A DNA stretch of 64,000 bases from Brevibacterium pigmentatum (GCF_011617465.1 NZ_CP050153.1:806001-870000); one strand, 5' to 3'; shown: positions 51,606 through 60,760, numbered from the stretch's first letter. Notes: a model not told the origin generated them from the sequence alone. Made by a program: numbers and translations.

Positions 51606-52961
51606 ATGAGCAACGACGCCGACTTCGACCTGATCATCCATGCCGAGAAGGCTCTGCTGCCCGAGGGCATCGAACCGGTGACGGTCGGGGTCAGGGACGG
51701 GAAGATCGCCGCGATCTCCCGCGGTGGACAGGATCTGGGCGCGACCGCCTCGGCGGGGGCAGAAGTCATCGAGATTGAGGGTGATCGGGTGCTGCTGCCC
51801 GGTCTCGTCGACTCCCATGTCCACGTCAACGATCCCGGTCGCGCCGAGTGGGAGGGCTTCGCCAGCGCCACCCGCGCGGCCGCGGCGGGGGGAGTGACGA
51901 CGATCGTCGACATGCCGCTGAACTCTCTGCCGCCGACGGTCGATGTCACGGCATTGGAGACCAAACGTGAGGTCGCCGCACCGAAGGCCTTCGTCGACGT
52001 CGGCTTCTGGGGTGGGGCGATCCCCGGCAACACCGCGGATCTGCGGCCCCTGCACGAGGCAGGCGTCTACGGGTTCAAATGCTTCCTCGAGGACTCCGGA
52101 GTTGAGGAGTTCCCGCCGCTGGAACCGGCCGAGATGACCGCGGACATGGCCGAGATCGCCTCCTTCGACGGAATGCTCATCGTCCACGCCGAGGATCACG
52201 AGGTGATGACCTCGGCGCCGAAGAACTCGGGTCCGAAGTTCGCCGACTTCCTCGCCACGCGCCCCCGCGAGGCCGAGAACGTCGCGATCGGCCGCGTCAT
52301 CGACGCCGCTCGTGAGACCGGAGCAAGGGCGCACATCCTGCACCTGTCCTCGGCGGATGCGCTGGACCAGATCGCCGCGGCCAAGGCCGAGGGGATCAAG
52401 CTCACCGTCGAGACCTGCCCGCACTACCTCGTCTTCACCGCCGAGGAGATCCCGGATGGGGCGACGACGCACAAGTGCTGCCCGCCGATCCGTGAGGAAT
52501 CGAACCGTGAGGCGCTGTGGCAGGGGCTCATCGACGGCACGATCGACTGCATCGTCTCCGACCACTCGCCGTCGACGGCCGAGCTCAAGCTGCTCGACAC
52601 CGGTGATTTCGGTGCGGCATGGGGCGGGATCTCGTCGCTGCAGCTGGGACTCTCGCTTGTGTGGACCGAAGCTGCAAAGCGCGGGATCGACCTCGCCGAG
52701 GTGGTCCGCTGGATGTCCGCGGCTCCGGCGGCCGTGGCCAGGGTCGAGGGCAAGGGGGCGATCGCCGAGGGCAATGACGCGGACTTCGCTGTGTTCGCCC
52801 CCGACGAGGAGTGGACGGTGCGGGCTACGGAGCTCTGGCATCGCAATCAGATCAGCGCGTACGACACTCGCACCGTCCGCGGTCGGGTCACGCAGACGGT
52901 GCTGCGCGGCGCCCCGGTCGACTTCGAGACCCCCGCCGGCCGCCTCCTCACCGCCCGCTGA
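51606..52961 (+). CDS. allB: Allantoinase
   Basis: 451-residue cyclic amidohydrolase opening allantoin to allantoate. Metal ligands: DSHVHVNDPGR, the carboxylated Lys in YGFKCFL, IVHAEDHE, AHILHLSSADAL and the Asp in VSDHSPST; the phrase CPHYLVFTAEEIPDGATTHKCCPPIR is typical of AllB as opposed to dihydroorotase or hydantoinase. AGGAGG precedes the ATG. It has its own upstream region, separated from gcl by a hairpin, and is followed by a 56-bp palindromic repeat seven bases after the stop. The gene for the next step, allantoate breakdown, is not in the window. Confidence 0.94.
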   Translation: MSNDADFDLIIHAEKALLPEGIEPVTVGVRDGKIAAISRGGQDLGATASAGAEVIEIEGDRVLLPGLVDSHVHVNDPGRAEWEGFASATRAAAAGGVTTIVDMPLNSLPPTVDVTALETKREVAAPKAFVDVGFWGGAIPGNTADLRPLHEAGVYGFKCFLEDSGVEEFPPLEPAEMTADMAEIASFDGMLIVHAEDHEVMTSAPKNSGPKFADFLATRPREAENVAIGRVIDAARETGARAHILHLSSADALDQIAAAKAEGIKLTVETCPHYLVFTAEEIPDGATTHKCCPPIREESNREALWQGLIDGTIDCIVSDHSPSTAELKLLDTGDFGAAWGGISSLQLGLSLVWTEAAKRGIDLAEVVRWMSAAPAAVARVEGKGAIAEGNDADFAVFAPDEEWTVRATELWHRNQISAYDTRTVRGRVTQTVLRGAPVDFETPAGRLLTAR

Positions 52962-52968
52962 CCAATTA

Positions 52969-53024
52969 CTACCTGACGGCGGCCCAGCTACCTCGCGCGA
53001 GGTAGCTGGGCCGCCGTCAGGTAG
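52969..53024 (+). repeat. 56-bp palindromic repeat, copy 3 (compensated variant)
   Basis: Same length and orientation as copy 2 but with CAGCTACC / GGTAGCTG in place of CAGCAACC / GGTTGCTG: one change in each arm that keeps the pairing perfect. Flanked by AATTA and TTCTGGG, right after the allB stop. Confidence 0.9.
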
Positions 53025-53108
53025 TTCTGGGGAGAAGTTATCCACATATTGCTCGCGTCTATTGTCTATTGGTGCCGAATAGTGCAATTTGGTGTCATGT
53101 ATCTGTGT

Positions 53109-54098
53109 ATGACGACCGACAAACTCTACCGGCTGGGATTTACCAAAGACGAAGTCAGGCGCGGGGAGAGGTGCTGCCTCACTCGCATCGCCCGCGGACG
53201 CTATGTGGCGACGGGGTCGTGCGACGACGCGCGACACGAAACCATCTGGTCGGCCCTGAGCGAAGCCGACTTCGAGGAGTTCGGCCACCAAGGCGATATG
53301 CGCGATGAGATCGAACCCCTGAGGGTCCTCATCCGCACGCGAGCGGAGAAGATCCACACCGCATCGGGCCGGTGGCGAGTGACAAGAGGGCGCGAAGTCT
53401 TCTCGCATCTTTCCGCGGCCCTCATCCATGGTCTGCCGGTCGCCTATCCGGCCGAGACGCGAGTGGAGGTTTTCCGACCGAACGTCAGCCGCAAGTACCG
53501 GCACCTCTATGTGCGCAATCGCGAGGTCCCGTCGGCGCACCGGAAGATGGTCGGCATCTATGCCGTGACGACGATGGAGCGCACGCTCATCGACATCGCT
53601 CGCGACTACGGTCCGGACCTGTCCGTGCCGATGTTCGACGAGGTGATCCGCCGCAGTCGTACCACGCGCTTCCGCATCGAAGCGGTGCTGGCAGAATGCC
53701 CCGAATCCCGCGGGGACACAGCGGTGCTGCGCGCCCTCGACCTCACCGACGGGCGGCGCGAGGCTCCCTCGGAGTCGATTGCGGCGGTGCGCTTCTTCGA
53801 GCACGGAATCACGGGATTCGAGCCGCAGGTGGAGTTCTTCGGTCACCTCGGCGAGGTCATCGCCCGTGTCGACTTCTGCAATCATGACGCCCGGCTCATC
53901 ATCGAGATCGACGGATTCGAGAAGTACACGTTGGACGGACGATCGCCCCGTGAGAGCCTCGCCGCAGAGAAGGCACGCGAAGCCGCACTCGAGGCCAGGG
54001 GGTACAAGATCATCCGTCTGACCTTCGGCGACCTGTTCCGCACGGCACCGTTCGAACGCATCCTCGGGGAGCTCGCCGCCCGTCTGCGCACCGGTTAG
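53109..54098 (+). CDS. DUF559/Vsr-like nuclease-fold protein with AbiEi-like N-terminus
   Basis: 329 residues. The N-terminal 170 residues resemble AbiEi-type antitoxin proteins (start LYRLGFTKDEVRRGERCCLTRIARGRY, then SHLSAALIHGLP and TTMERTLIDIARDYG), which usually bind DNA. The C-terminal 90 residues have a PD-(D/E)XK-like pattern of DUF559/Vsr proteins: ARVDFCNHDARLIIEIDG, EKAREAALEARGYKIIRLTFGDL. Such proteins are common in actinobacteria, without proven function. ATG at 53109 is preferred over upstream starts because the family begins there. The gene lies between inverted copies of the palindromic repeat and has an AT-richer upstream region than its neighbours, including a DnaA-box-like TTATCCACA at 53038. 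Confidence 0.72.
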   Translation: MTTDKLYRLGFTKDEVRRGERCCLTRIARGRYVATGSCDDARHETIWSALSEADFEEFGHQGDMRDEIEPLRVLIRTRAEKIHTASGRWRVTRGREVFSHLSAALIHGLPVAYPAETRVEVFRPNVSRKYRHLYVRNREVPSAHRKMVGIYAVTTMERTLIDIARDYGPDLSVPMFDEVIRRSRTTRFRIEAVLAECPESRGDTAVLRALDLTDGRREAPSESIAAVRFFEHGITGFEPQVEFFGHLGEVIARVDFCNHDARLIIEIDGFEKYTLDGRSPRESLAAEKAREAALEARGYKIIRLTFGDLFRTAPFERILGELAARLRTG

Positions 54099-54100
54099 AA

Positions 54101-54156
54101 CTACCCGACGGCGGCCCAGATACCTCGCGCGAGGTTGCTGGGCCGCCGTCAGGTAG
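54101..54156 (-). repeat. 56-bp palindromic repeat, copy 4 (imperfect)
   Basis: Right arm identical to copies 1 and 2; left arm has three uncompensated changes (CTACCCG, AGATACC). Orientation matches copy 1: the minus-strand TAATTG end supplies the TAA stop of bcp (54160-54162). It also directly follows the plus-strand gene stop at 54096, so it separates two convergent genes. Confidence 0.88.
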
Positions 54157-54159
54157 CAA

Positions 54160-54639
54160 TTAGGGGAGGAGGTGGGTGCGGAGGCGGGCGACGTGGCCGC
54201 GGGCGTCGACGTCGTACTCGGCATAGGTCAGCGCGCCGTCGGCGCCGATGACGAAGGTCGAGCGCTGTGTGCCCTGGAACGTGTGCTCACCGATCGTCTT
54301 CTGCCCATAGCTGCCAAAGGCCCTCGCCACCGCGGCCCCGGGATCGGAGAGCAGCGAGAACGTCAGTCCCTCCTCGGCGGCGAATTCCTTGAGCGATTCG
54401 GTGTCATCGGGTGAGACTCCGAGGACCTCGAAGCCCGCGGCCGCCAACGCCGAGAGGTTGTCCCGGAAATCGCAGGCCTCCGTCGTGCAGCCCGGCGATG
54501 CGGCCTTCGGGTAGAAGTAGAGGATGACGCTGCGGCCGGCATAGTCCGCCTTCGACACGGTCCGTCCCTCCGCGTCGGTGAGCGTGAAGTCGGGAGCGAT
54601 GTCTCCGACAGCGAGCCGAATCTGAGTGGTCGTGGTCAT
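54160..54639 (-). CDS. bcp: Thioredoxin-dependent peroxiredoxin (BCP/PrxQ type)
   Basis: 159 residues. Reduces hydrogen peroxide and organic peroxides with thioredoxin. Peroxidatic Cys51 and resolving Cys56 lie in SPGCTTEACDF, the C-x4-C arrangement of PrxQ; YFYPKAASPG and GVSPDD complete the signature, and STFVIGADG is the usual strand near the end. Encoded 48 bases downstream of glxK on the same strand, with direct repeats in the gap. Protection against hydrogen peroxide from uricase is an attractive but unproven reason for its place here. ATG follows AAAGGAC. Confidence 0.9.
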   Translation of the reverse strand: MTTTTQIRLAVGDIAPDFTLTDAEGRTVSKADYAGRSVILYFYPKAASPGCTTEACDFRDNLSALAAAGFEVLGVSPDDTESLKEFAAEEGLTFSLLSDPGAAVARAFGSYGQKTIGEHTFQGTQRSTFVIGADGALTYAEYDVDARGHVARLRTHLLP

Positions 54640-54655
54640 GGTGCGTCCTTTCGTC

Positions 54656-54683
54656 GTTGAAATGGAGTGGCAGGTTGAAATGG
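54656..54683. repeat. Direct repeat GTTGAAATGG upstream of bcp
   Basis: Two copies, 54656-54665 and 54674-54683, each followed by a one-base-variable GTG, with 18-base period. Lies between the glxK stop and the bcp start; possible operator of a redox regulator. Confidence 0.45.
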
Positions 54684-54687
54684 TGTG

Positions 54688-55845
54688 TCAGACGGCCGCG
54701 AGTGCGCACGCCTGCGCAGCCGTGTCCTCGATGAGCGCTTCGGCGCGCTCGGACAGGGTGGCCAGGTCCGCCGGTCCCGGAGCGATCGACAGTGCCGCCG
54801 TGATCCCGGCGTCCCGGCATTCCGCGGCGGACAGTCCGACCCGACCGGCGATGACGATCACCCTCGCCGAGGCGGGGGCATGGTCCCGCACAGCCGCGAC
54901 GACCTTCCCGCCCAGGGATTGGGAATCGAACGATCCCTCCCCGGTGAGCACGAAATCCGCGTCGGCCAGCGCCTCGGACAGGCCCACGGCCTCGGCGACC
55001 ATCGTCGAGCCGGGCACCACCTCGGCGCCGAGCAGCGACGTCAGCGCCAGCGGTATCCCACCGGCGGCCCCGAACCCCGGGGTTGCCGCCAGAGCCTCGG
55101 CCTCTTCGGAGGTGCCGGTGAGCACTCTGGCGAAGTGACCGAGCCCGGAATCGAGCACAGCCACCGAGCCTGAGTCCGCTCCCTTCTGCGGACCGAAGAC
55201 CGCGGCGGCCCCGCGGGGCCCGGTGAGCGGATTGTCGACGTCGACGGCGATGCGCCACCGCACCGCCGTCGCCCGCCGGTCCAGCCCCGCGGTGTCGACC
55301 GCGGAGATCGCGGCCAAGCCGCCTCCGCCCGGCGCGACCGGCTGACCGGCAGCATCGGCGAAGCGGGCACCGAGGGCGGCGAGGATCCCGGTCCCGCCGT
55401 CCGTGCTCGCCGAACCGCCGATGCACAGCAGGATCTCCTCGACCCCGAGGTCGAGGGCCGCGGCCGCGATGAGTCCGACGCCGAAGGTATCGGCGCGCTC
55501 GGGCTGCAGTTCGACGTCCGAGACCTGCGGCAGTCCGTTGGCCTGGGCCGCTTCGATGACCGCGGTCTTTCCGTCAGGGGAGAGGCCGAAGTCCGCCGAG
55601 GCGGCCCTGCCCAGGGCATCGACCGTGTCCACTGTGCGCGGCTGAGTTCCCCACACGGCGAGCAGGGCGTCGAGCGTGCCCTCCCCGCCGTCGGCGAAGG
55701 GCAGTTCGGTGACCCGCGCTTCGGGGAACACCGCTTCGACGCCGCGGGCCATGGCAGCTGCGGCGGCAGGAGCGGAGGCTGAGCCCTTGAAGGAGTCAGG
55801 GGCGCAGACGATTGACGGGGTCTGATCTGTCGTTGTCAGGCTCAT
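54688..55845 (-). CDS. glxK: Glycerate kinase
   Basis: 385 residues, GlxK/GarK family (type II glycerate kinase). Phosphorylates D-glycerate to 2- or 3-phosphoglycerate, sending the carbon from tartronate semialdehyde into glycolysis. Family markers: CAPDSFKGSASAPAAAAAM, PFADGGEGTLDAL, CIGGSASTDGGTGILAALG, DVDNPLTGPRGAAAVFGPQKGA and TGEGSFDSQSLGGKVV. Chosen start is the ATG at 55845, where the family begins; an in-frame ATG lies six codons upstream. A composite IclR-type box sits 59 bases upstream. Divergent from uraD. Confidence 0.92.
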   Translation of the reverse strand: MSLTTTDQTPSIVCAPDSFKGSASAPAAAAAMARGVEAVFPEARVTELPFADGGEGTLDALLAVWGTQPRTVDTVDALGRAASADFGLSPDGKTAVIEAAQANGLPQVSDVELQPERADTFGVGLIAAAALDLGVEEILLCIGGSASTDGGTGILAALGARFADAAGQPVAPGGGGLAAISAVDTAGLDRRATAVRWRIAVDVDNPLTGPRGAAAVFGPQKGADSGSVAVLDSGLGHFARVLTGTSEEAEALAATPGFGAAGGIPLALTSLLGAEVVPGSTMVAEAVGLSEALADADFVLTGEGSFDSQSLGGKVVAAVRDHAPASARVIVIAGRVGLSAAECRDAGITAALSIAPGPADLATLSERAEALIEDTAAQACALAAV

Positions 55846-55903
55846 GCACTCATTCAACCTCATCGTCGATGGTCGGGTGTGCGGCGGTTGCCACACGAAC
55901 AGT

Positions 55904-55929
55904 ATCCACCATACGGAAGAAAGTTTCCA
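55904..55929 (-). promoter_or_regulatory. Composite IclR-type operator upstream of glxK
   Basis: Read toward glxK: TGGAA-N6-TTCCG-N5-TGGAT, the same three-half-site order and spacing as the hyi box. Supports shared control of glyoxylate genes. Confidence 0.6.
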
Positions 55930-55947
55930 TAAAAATGTGTGAGCAAT

Positions 55948-55976
55948 TTGACATTGCCGATGGCGCCCAGCAGACT
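55948..55976 (+). promoter_or_regulatory. Promoter of the uraD-hiuH-uricase operon
   Basis: TTGACA, 17-base spacer, CAGACT. Good -35, weak -10. The start site would fall at about 55983, just before the next IclR-type box. Confidence 0.5.
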
Positions 55977-55987
55977 CGGATCAGTTG

Positions 55988-56007
55988 TTCGGAAATGGTA
56001 TTCCGAA
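55988..56007 (+). promoter_or_regulatory. IclR-type operator at the uraD start site
   Basis: TTCGGAA-N6-TTCCGAA, perfect seven-base arms, placed at or just after the predicted transcription start of uraD. Confidence 0.6.
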
Positions 56008-56044
56008 CGGTGAAAGTCATTCAGCGCCTGCCTAGGAGGTCACC

Positions 56045-56536
56045 GTGGACCTGGCCGAGTTCAATCGACTCCCGGCCGATGACGCCCGCGGAGTTCTGCG
56101 TCCCTGCCTCGATGTCGACCGGTGGATCGACGCGATCGTCGATGCCCGCCCCCTGACCGACCTCGACTCCGCGACGGCCGCGTCCCGATCCGCTGCACCG
56201 CTGACCACCGCCGAGATCGACGCGGCCATGTCCCACCATCCGCGCATCGGTGAGAAGGCGAAGGGCGAGAGCGCCGAGGCGGCCCACTCGAGCCGTGAAC
56301 AGGCCGGACTCGGCACCCTGGAAGCAGATGTGCAGTCCCAGCTGGCCGAGGGCAACGCCGCCTACGAGGCCCGCTTCGACCGCGTCTTCCTCATCCGCGC
56401 CGCCGGCCGCACGCCCGAGGAGGTCCTCTCCGAACTGCAGCGCCGCATGGACAACACCGCCGAGGAAGAGACCGCCGAGGTCGGGCAGCAACTCATCCAG
56501 ATCGCCGAACTGAGACTCGAAGGAATCCTCTCATGA
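56045..56536 (+). CDS. uraD: 2-oxo-4-hydroxy-4-carboxy-5-ureidoimidazoline decarboxylase
   Basis: 163-residue all-helical OHCU decarboxylase, which completes conversion of urate to S-allantoin. Catalytic His is in SHHPRIGEKAKG, and the Glu/Arg positions follow in SREQAGL and YEARFDRVFLIRAAGRTPEEVL. GTG start with a very strong ribosome site (AGGAGG). Start of an operon with hiuH (4-base overlap) and uricase. Confidence 0.93.
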   Translation: MDLAEFNRLPADDARGVLRPCLDVDRWIDAIVDARPLTDLDSATAASRSAAPLTTAEIDAAMSHHPRIGEKAKGESAEAAHSSREQAGLGTLEADVQSQLAEGNAAYEARFDRVFLIRAAGRTPEEVLSELQRRMDNTAEEETAEVGQQLIQIAELRLEGILS

Positions 56537-56856
56537 GCTTCATCACCGCCCACGCCCTCGACTCGATGGTCGGCACCCCGGCCGCCGACCTCGAGGTCAC
56601 GCTCTACTCCGGTGACGAGGTCATCGTCTCGGCCCGCACCGACGACAACGGGAGGGTCTCCGACTTCGGCCCCGACCACCTCGAACCGGGGGACTACCGG
56701 ATCGTCTTCGGCACCGGCGACTACTTCGCGGCCCGGGAGATCGACCACTTCCACCCCGTCGTCACCATCGACTTCACCGTCCAGGCCGGCCAGGAGCACT
56801 ATCACATTCCGCTGCTGCTCAGCCCGTTCGCCTACAGCACCTACCGCGGCAGCTGA
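56533..56856 (+). CDS. hiuH: 5-hydroxyisourate hydrolase
   Basis: 107 residues, transthyretin-related. Hydrolyses 5-hydroxyisourate, the uricase product, to OHCU. All family marks are present: N-terminal THALDSMVGTPA-like AHALDS, RTDDNGRV with Arg, FHPVVTIDF with the second His and the C-terminal tetrapeptide YRGS. No signal peptide, so cytoplasmic. ATGA overlap with uraD. Confidence 0.95.
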   Translation: MSFITAHALDSMVGTPAADLEVTLYSGDEVIVSARTDDNGRVSDFGPDHLEPGDYRIVFGTGDYFAAREIDHFHPVVTIDFTVQAGQEHYHIPLLLSPFAYSTYRGS

Positions 56857-56876
56857 GCCGCGCCCACAACCGCTCA

Positions 56877-56896
56877 CAGGGGAAGCAGGCCCCCTG
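56877..56896 (+). promoter_or_regulatory. Hairpin between hiuH and uricase
   Basis: CAGGGG-N8-CCCCTG stem 20 bases after the hiuH stop, in a 155-base gap that also holds GTGCG-N6-CGCAC (56974-56989). May adjust uricase expression. Confidence 0.3.
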
Positions 56897-57011
56897 CAGG
56901 ATCTCCATCCTCAACAAACCGCCGAAGCCGACCGGTCCCATCCGGCAGGCCTCGCCAATCGAATGGTCACGGTGTGCGCAGACTCGCACGCCGACGAACT
57001 GGAGGAAGAAA

Positions 57012-57899
57012 ATGAGCAGCAAGGTCCGACTGACATCGAACCAGTACGGCAAGGCGGAGAACCGACTCATGCGGGTCTACCGCGATTCCGATCGCCACGA
57101 GATCCGCGACCTCAATGTCACCTCGCAGCTGTGGGGCGACTTCGAGACCGCTCACACCGAAGGCAACAACGAACACGTCGTCGCCACCGACACCCAGAAG
57201 AACACGGTCTTCGCGAAGGCAAAGGAGCTGGGCGTGAGGTCGCCCGAACAGTTCCTCATGGGTCTGGCCGACCACTTCACCTCAAGCTTCGACTGGGTCA
57301 CCGGCGGACGCTGGGAAGCCGAAGAATACGGCTGGGACCGGATCAACGATCACAAGCACTCGTTCTTCAAGTCCGCGCCCGAGGTCCGCACCGTCATATT
57401 CACCCGTGACGACGACAAGGACACGCTGATCTCCGGCTTCAACGGACTCACCGTGCTCAAGACCACGGAATCGGGATTCGTCGGCTATCCGAAGGACAAG
57501 TACACGACTCTGCCGGAGACCGAGGACCGGATCCTGGCCACCGATATCGCCACCCGCTGGATCTACAACACCACCGACCTCGACTTCGAGGCCGTGTACA
57601 CCAAGGTCAAGGAGATCATCCTCGATTCCTTCACCGACCACTTCTCCCACGCCCTGCAGCACACGCTGTACCAGATGGGCGAGAAGGTCATCGAGGCTGT
57701 GCCGGAGATCGACGAGATCCGCTTCTCCTGCCCGAACAAGCACCACTTCCTCTATGACATCGAACGTTTCGGACTCGAGAATCCGAACGAGGTCTTCATC
57801 GTCGCCGACCGCCCCTACGGCCTCATCGAAGCCACCTTCACCCGTGAAGGCGTCGACGAGAACAAGGACGCATGGGCACAGGTCGCCGGCTTCTGCTGA
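57012..57899 (+). CDS. Urate oxidase (uricase)
   Basis: 295-residue cofactor-free uricase made of two T-fold repeats. Oxidises urate to 5-hydroxyisourate, releasing hydrogen peroxide. Catalytic Lys and Thr lie in NQYGKAENRLMRV and VVATDTQKNTVF, the substrate-binding Gln/Phe-type region in the second half, and His in CPNKHHFLYD. The family signature LWGDFETAHTEGNNEHVVATDT-like stretch is clear. Last gene of the uraD operon; strong GGAGGAA ribosome site; a terminator-like hairpin follows. Confidence 0.95.
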   Translation: MSSKVRLTSNQYGKAENRLMRVYRDSDRHEIRDLNVTSQLWGDFETAHTEGNNEHVVATDTQKNTVFAKAKELGVRSPEQFLMGLADHFTSSFDWVTGGRWEAEEYGWDRINDHKHSFFKSAPEVRTVIFTRDDDKDTLISGFNGLTVLKTTESGFVGYPKDKYTTLPETEDRILATDIATRWIYNTTDLDFEAVYTKVKEIILDSFTDHFSHALQHTLYQMGEKVIEAVPEIDEIRFSCPNKHHFLYDIERFGLENPNEVFIVADRPYGLIEATFTREGVDENKDAWAQVAGFC

Positions 57900-57935
57900 G
57901 ATCTGAACATCACCTGCTGAGACAGGCTTTCCATC

Positions 57936-57970
57936 TCCGGGCTCCCGGGGTACTGTTCCGGGAGCCCGGA
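57936..57970 (+). terminator. Terminator hairpin after uricase
   Basis: Thirteen perfect pairs, TCCGGGCTCCCGG / CCGGGAGCCCGGA, with a nine-base loop, between the uricase stop and aceE. Confidence 0.75.
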
Positions 57971-57993
57971 CCCCGTGAGAAGGAAACCCCGAT

Positions 57994-60741
57994 ATGACAC
58001 AGGACACAACCTCGGCGAGTCCGAGGGGAATCACCGACGAAGAGGTCGATGAATGGATCGAGTCCTGGGAAGGGCTCGTCGACGCGCGCGGAACCCAGCG
58101 CGCGGCCGAGATCATGGAGGCGCTGCGTGCACGCGCGGCCACGAACTCCGTCGCCCAGCCCAAGGTCACCACCACTGACTACGTCAACACGATCCCCGTC
58201 GACCAGGAGCCGTTCTATCCCGGCGAGGAGAAGGTCGAACGCCGCTTCCGCCGATGGCTGCGCTGGAACGCCGCCATGCTCGTCCACCGGGCACAGCGGC
58301 CCGAGATCTCCGTGGGCGGACACATCTCCACCTACGCGGGTGCGGCCACGCTCTACGAAATCGGATTCAACAACTTCTTCCGCGGCCAGGACCATCCCGG
58401 CGGCGGCGATCAGGTCTTCTTCCAGGGCCATGCCTCACCGGGGATGTACGCTCGAGCGTTCCTCGAGGGCCGCCTGACCGAGGCCGACCTCGACGGGTTC
58501 CGGCAGGAGGTCTCACGCGCCCCGCACGGACTGAGCTCGTATCCGCACCCGCGGCTGATGCCGGAATTCTGGCAGTTCCCGACCGTGTCGATGGGTCTGG
58601 GCCCGATCAACGCGATCTATCAGGCGCAGATGAACCGATACCTCCACAACCGCGGCATCTCCGACACCTCGGACCAGCGGGTCTGGGCGTTCCTCGGCGA
58701 CGGTGAGATGGACGAACCCGAATCGCGCGGTGCCCTGCAGCTGGCCGCGAACGAAGGACTGGACAACCTCACCTTCGTCATCAACTGCAACCTCCAGCGC
58801 CTCGACGGACCCGTGCGCGGAAACGGCAAGATCGTCCAGGAGCTCGAAGCGACCTTCACCGGCGCCGGCTGGGACGTCGTCAAGGTGCTGTGGGGCCGCG
58901 AATGGGACGACCTGCTGGCCAAGGACCGCACCGGTGACCTCGTGAAGATCATGAACGAGACCCTCGACGGGGACTACCAGACCTTCAAGGCCGAATCCGG
59001 CGGCTTCATCCGCGACAACTTCTTCGGTCGGACCCCCGCGACGAAGGGGCTCGTCGACCACCTGTCCGACGACGACATCTGGAACCTCAAGCGCGGCGGC
59101 CACGACTATCACAAGGTCTTCGCCGCCTACCAGAAGGCCGTGAACACCAAGGGCAAACCCACCGTCATCCTCGTCCAGACCGTCAAGGGCTACGGACTGG
59201 GCACGACGTTCGAGTCCCGCAACGCCACCCACCAGATGAAGAAGTTCACCGCCGAAGACGTCAAGGCCTTCCGCGATCGGATGGACATCCCGATCAGCGA
59301 CAAGGTCATCGACGAAGACCCGTACGCGGTGCCCTACTACCATCCGGGCAAGGACTCCGAGGAGATCCAGTACATGCTCGACCGCCGGCGTCAGCTCGGC
59401 GGATTCCTGCCGGCCAGGAAGCCTGAGAACAACCGGATCACCCTGCCCGCGCCGAGCGACAAGGCATTCTCGCAGACGAAGAAGGGCTCGGGGCAGCAGA
59501 TGGCCGCCTCGACGATGGCGTTCGTCCGACTGCTCAAGGACCTCATGCGCGAGAAGGGGCTGGGCGAGCGGATCGTGCCCATCATCCCCGATGAGGCCCG
59601 CACCTTCGGCATCGACGCGTTCTTCCCGACCGCGAAGATCTACAACCCGAACGGACAGAACTACCTCGCCGTCGACCGTGAGATGTTCCTCTCCTACAAG
59701 GAAGCCACCAGCGGTCAGCTCCTCCACGTGGGCATCAACGAGGCCGGTGCCGCCGCCGGGTTCACCGCAGCCGGAACCGCGTACTCCACCCACGGCGAAC
59801 CGATGATCCCGATCTACGTGTTCTACTCGATGTTCGGGTTCCAGCGCACCGGCGACGCCTTCTGGGCCGCCGGCGACCAGATGACCCGCGGGTTCATCAT
59901 CGGCGCCACCGCCGGACGGACGACCCTGACCGGAGAAGGACTCCAGCACGCCGACGGGCATTCCCCGGTGCTCGCGGCCACGAACCCGGCCGTGCGCGTC
60001 TATGATCCGGCCTACGGCTACGAGATCGGGCATATCGTCCGCGACGGCCTCCACCGCATGTACGGCGAGCACGACCTCGGCGAGGACGAGCGCAACGTCA
60101 TGTACTACCTCACCGTGTACAACGAGCCGATGCTCCAGCCCGCCGAACCCGAGGACGTCGACGTCGAAGGCATCCTCAAGGGGATCCACCGCGTCGCCGA
60201 GGCGGCCGGAGGCGACCGTCCGCAAGCGCAGCTGCTCGCCTCCGGTGTGGCAGTGCCCTGGGCGCTCGAAGCCCGGGAGCTGCTCTCAGCCGATTGGGGC
60301 GTCGACGCCGCCGTATGGTCGGTGACCTCGTGGGCGCAGCTGCGCCGTGACGGTCTCGAATGCGAAGCCGCGGAACTCAACGCGGCCGCAGGCGACGACG
60401 AAGCCGCGGATCGCGTGCCCTATGTGCGGCAGAAGCTGGAAGGTCACCCGGGGCCGATCGTGGCCACGAGCGATTTCGACTCGACCCAGCCGGACCTCAT
60501 CCGGCCGTTCCTCGACCACGATTTCGCGACGCTGGGCGCCGACGGGTTCGGCTTCTCCGATACCCGTGCCGCCGCGCGCCGGCACTTCAAGATCGACGCG
60601 CACTCGATGGTCGTGCGCACCCTGCAGCTGCTCGCCAAGCGCGGTGAGATCGACGGGTCCATCCCCGCCGAGGCGGCTCGACGTTATCGTCTGGGCGACG
60701 TCAACGCCGGCACCTCGGGAACGGCCGGCGGAGACTCCTGA
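57994..60741 (+). CDS. aceE: Pyruvate dehydrogenase E1 component, homodimeric type
   Basis: 915 residues, single-chain E1 as in actinobacteria and E. coli. Decarboxylates pyruvate with thiamine diphosphate and passes the acetyl group to the E2 lipoyl domain. ThDP/Mg motif: [21 protein letters not shown] through [14 protein letters not shown]. Other conserved parts: [67 protein letters not shown] and [15 protein letters not shown]. The partner E2 and E3 genes are not in the window, which is usual for this group. It may serve pyruvate made by the neighbouring catabolic routes. Ribosome site AAGGAAA before the ATG. Confidence 0.96.
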   Translation: MTQDTTSASPRGITDEEVDEWIESWEGLVDARGTQRAAEIMEALRARAATNSVAQPKVTTTDYVNTIPVDQEPFYPGEEKVERRFRRWLRWNAAMLVHRAQRPEISVGGHISTYAGAATLYEIGFNNFFRGQDHPGGGDQVFFQGHASPGMYARAFLEGRLTEADLDGFRQEVSRAPHGLSSYPHPRLMPEFWQFPTVSMGLGPINAIYQAQMNRYLHNRGISDTSDQRVWAFLGDGEMDEPESRGALQLAANEGLDNLTFVINCNLQRLDGPVRGNGKIVQELEATFTGAGWDVVKVLWGREWDDLLAKDRTGDLVKIMNETLDGDYQTFKAESGGFIRDNFFGRTPATKGLVDHLSDDDIWNLKRGGHDYHKVFAAYQKAVNTKGKPTVILVQTVKGYGLGTTFESRNATHQMKKFTAEDVKAFRDRMDIPISDKVIDEDPYAVPYYHPGKDSEEIQYMLDRRRQLGGFLPARKPENNRITLPAPSDKAFSQTKKGSGQQMAASTMAFVRLLKDLMREKGLGERIVPIIPDEARTFGIDAFFPTAKIYNPNGQNYLAVDREMFLSYKEATSGQLLHVGINEAGAAAGFTAAGTAYSTHGEPMIPIYVFYSMFGFQRTGDAFWAAGDQMTRGFIIGATAGRTTLTGEGLQHADGHSPVLAATNPAVRVYDPAYGYEIGHIVRDGLHRMYGEHDLGEDERNVMYYLTVYNEPMLQPAEPEDVDVEGILKGIHRVAEAAGGDRPQAQLLASGVAVPWALEARELLSADWGVDAAVWSVTSWAQLRRDGLECEAAELNAAAGDDEAADRVPYVRQKLEGHPGPIVATSDFDSTQPDLIRPFLDHDFATLGADGFGFSDTRAAARRHFKIDAHSMVVRTLQLLAKRGEIDGSIPAEAARRYRLGDVNAGTSGTAGGDS

Positions 60742-60760
60742 CCCGATCGGAGAACTGAAG

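Noticed and set aside
53038..53046. Perfect DnaA box TTATCCACA
   Set aside because: A single copy with no second box or AT-rich unwinding region and no dnaA, dnaN or parAB genes nearby, so it does not support an origin.
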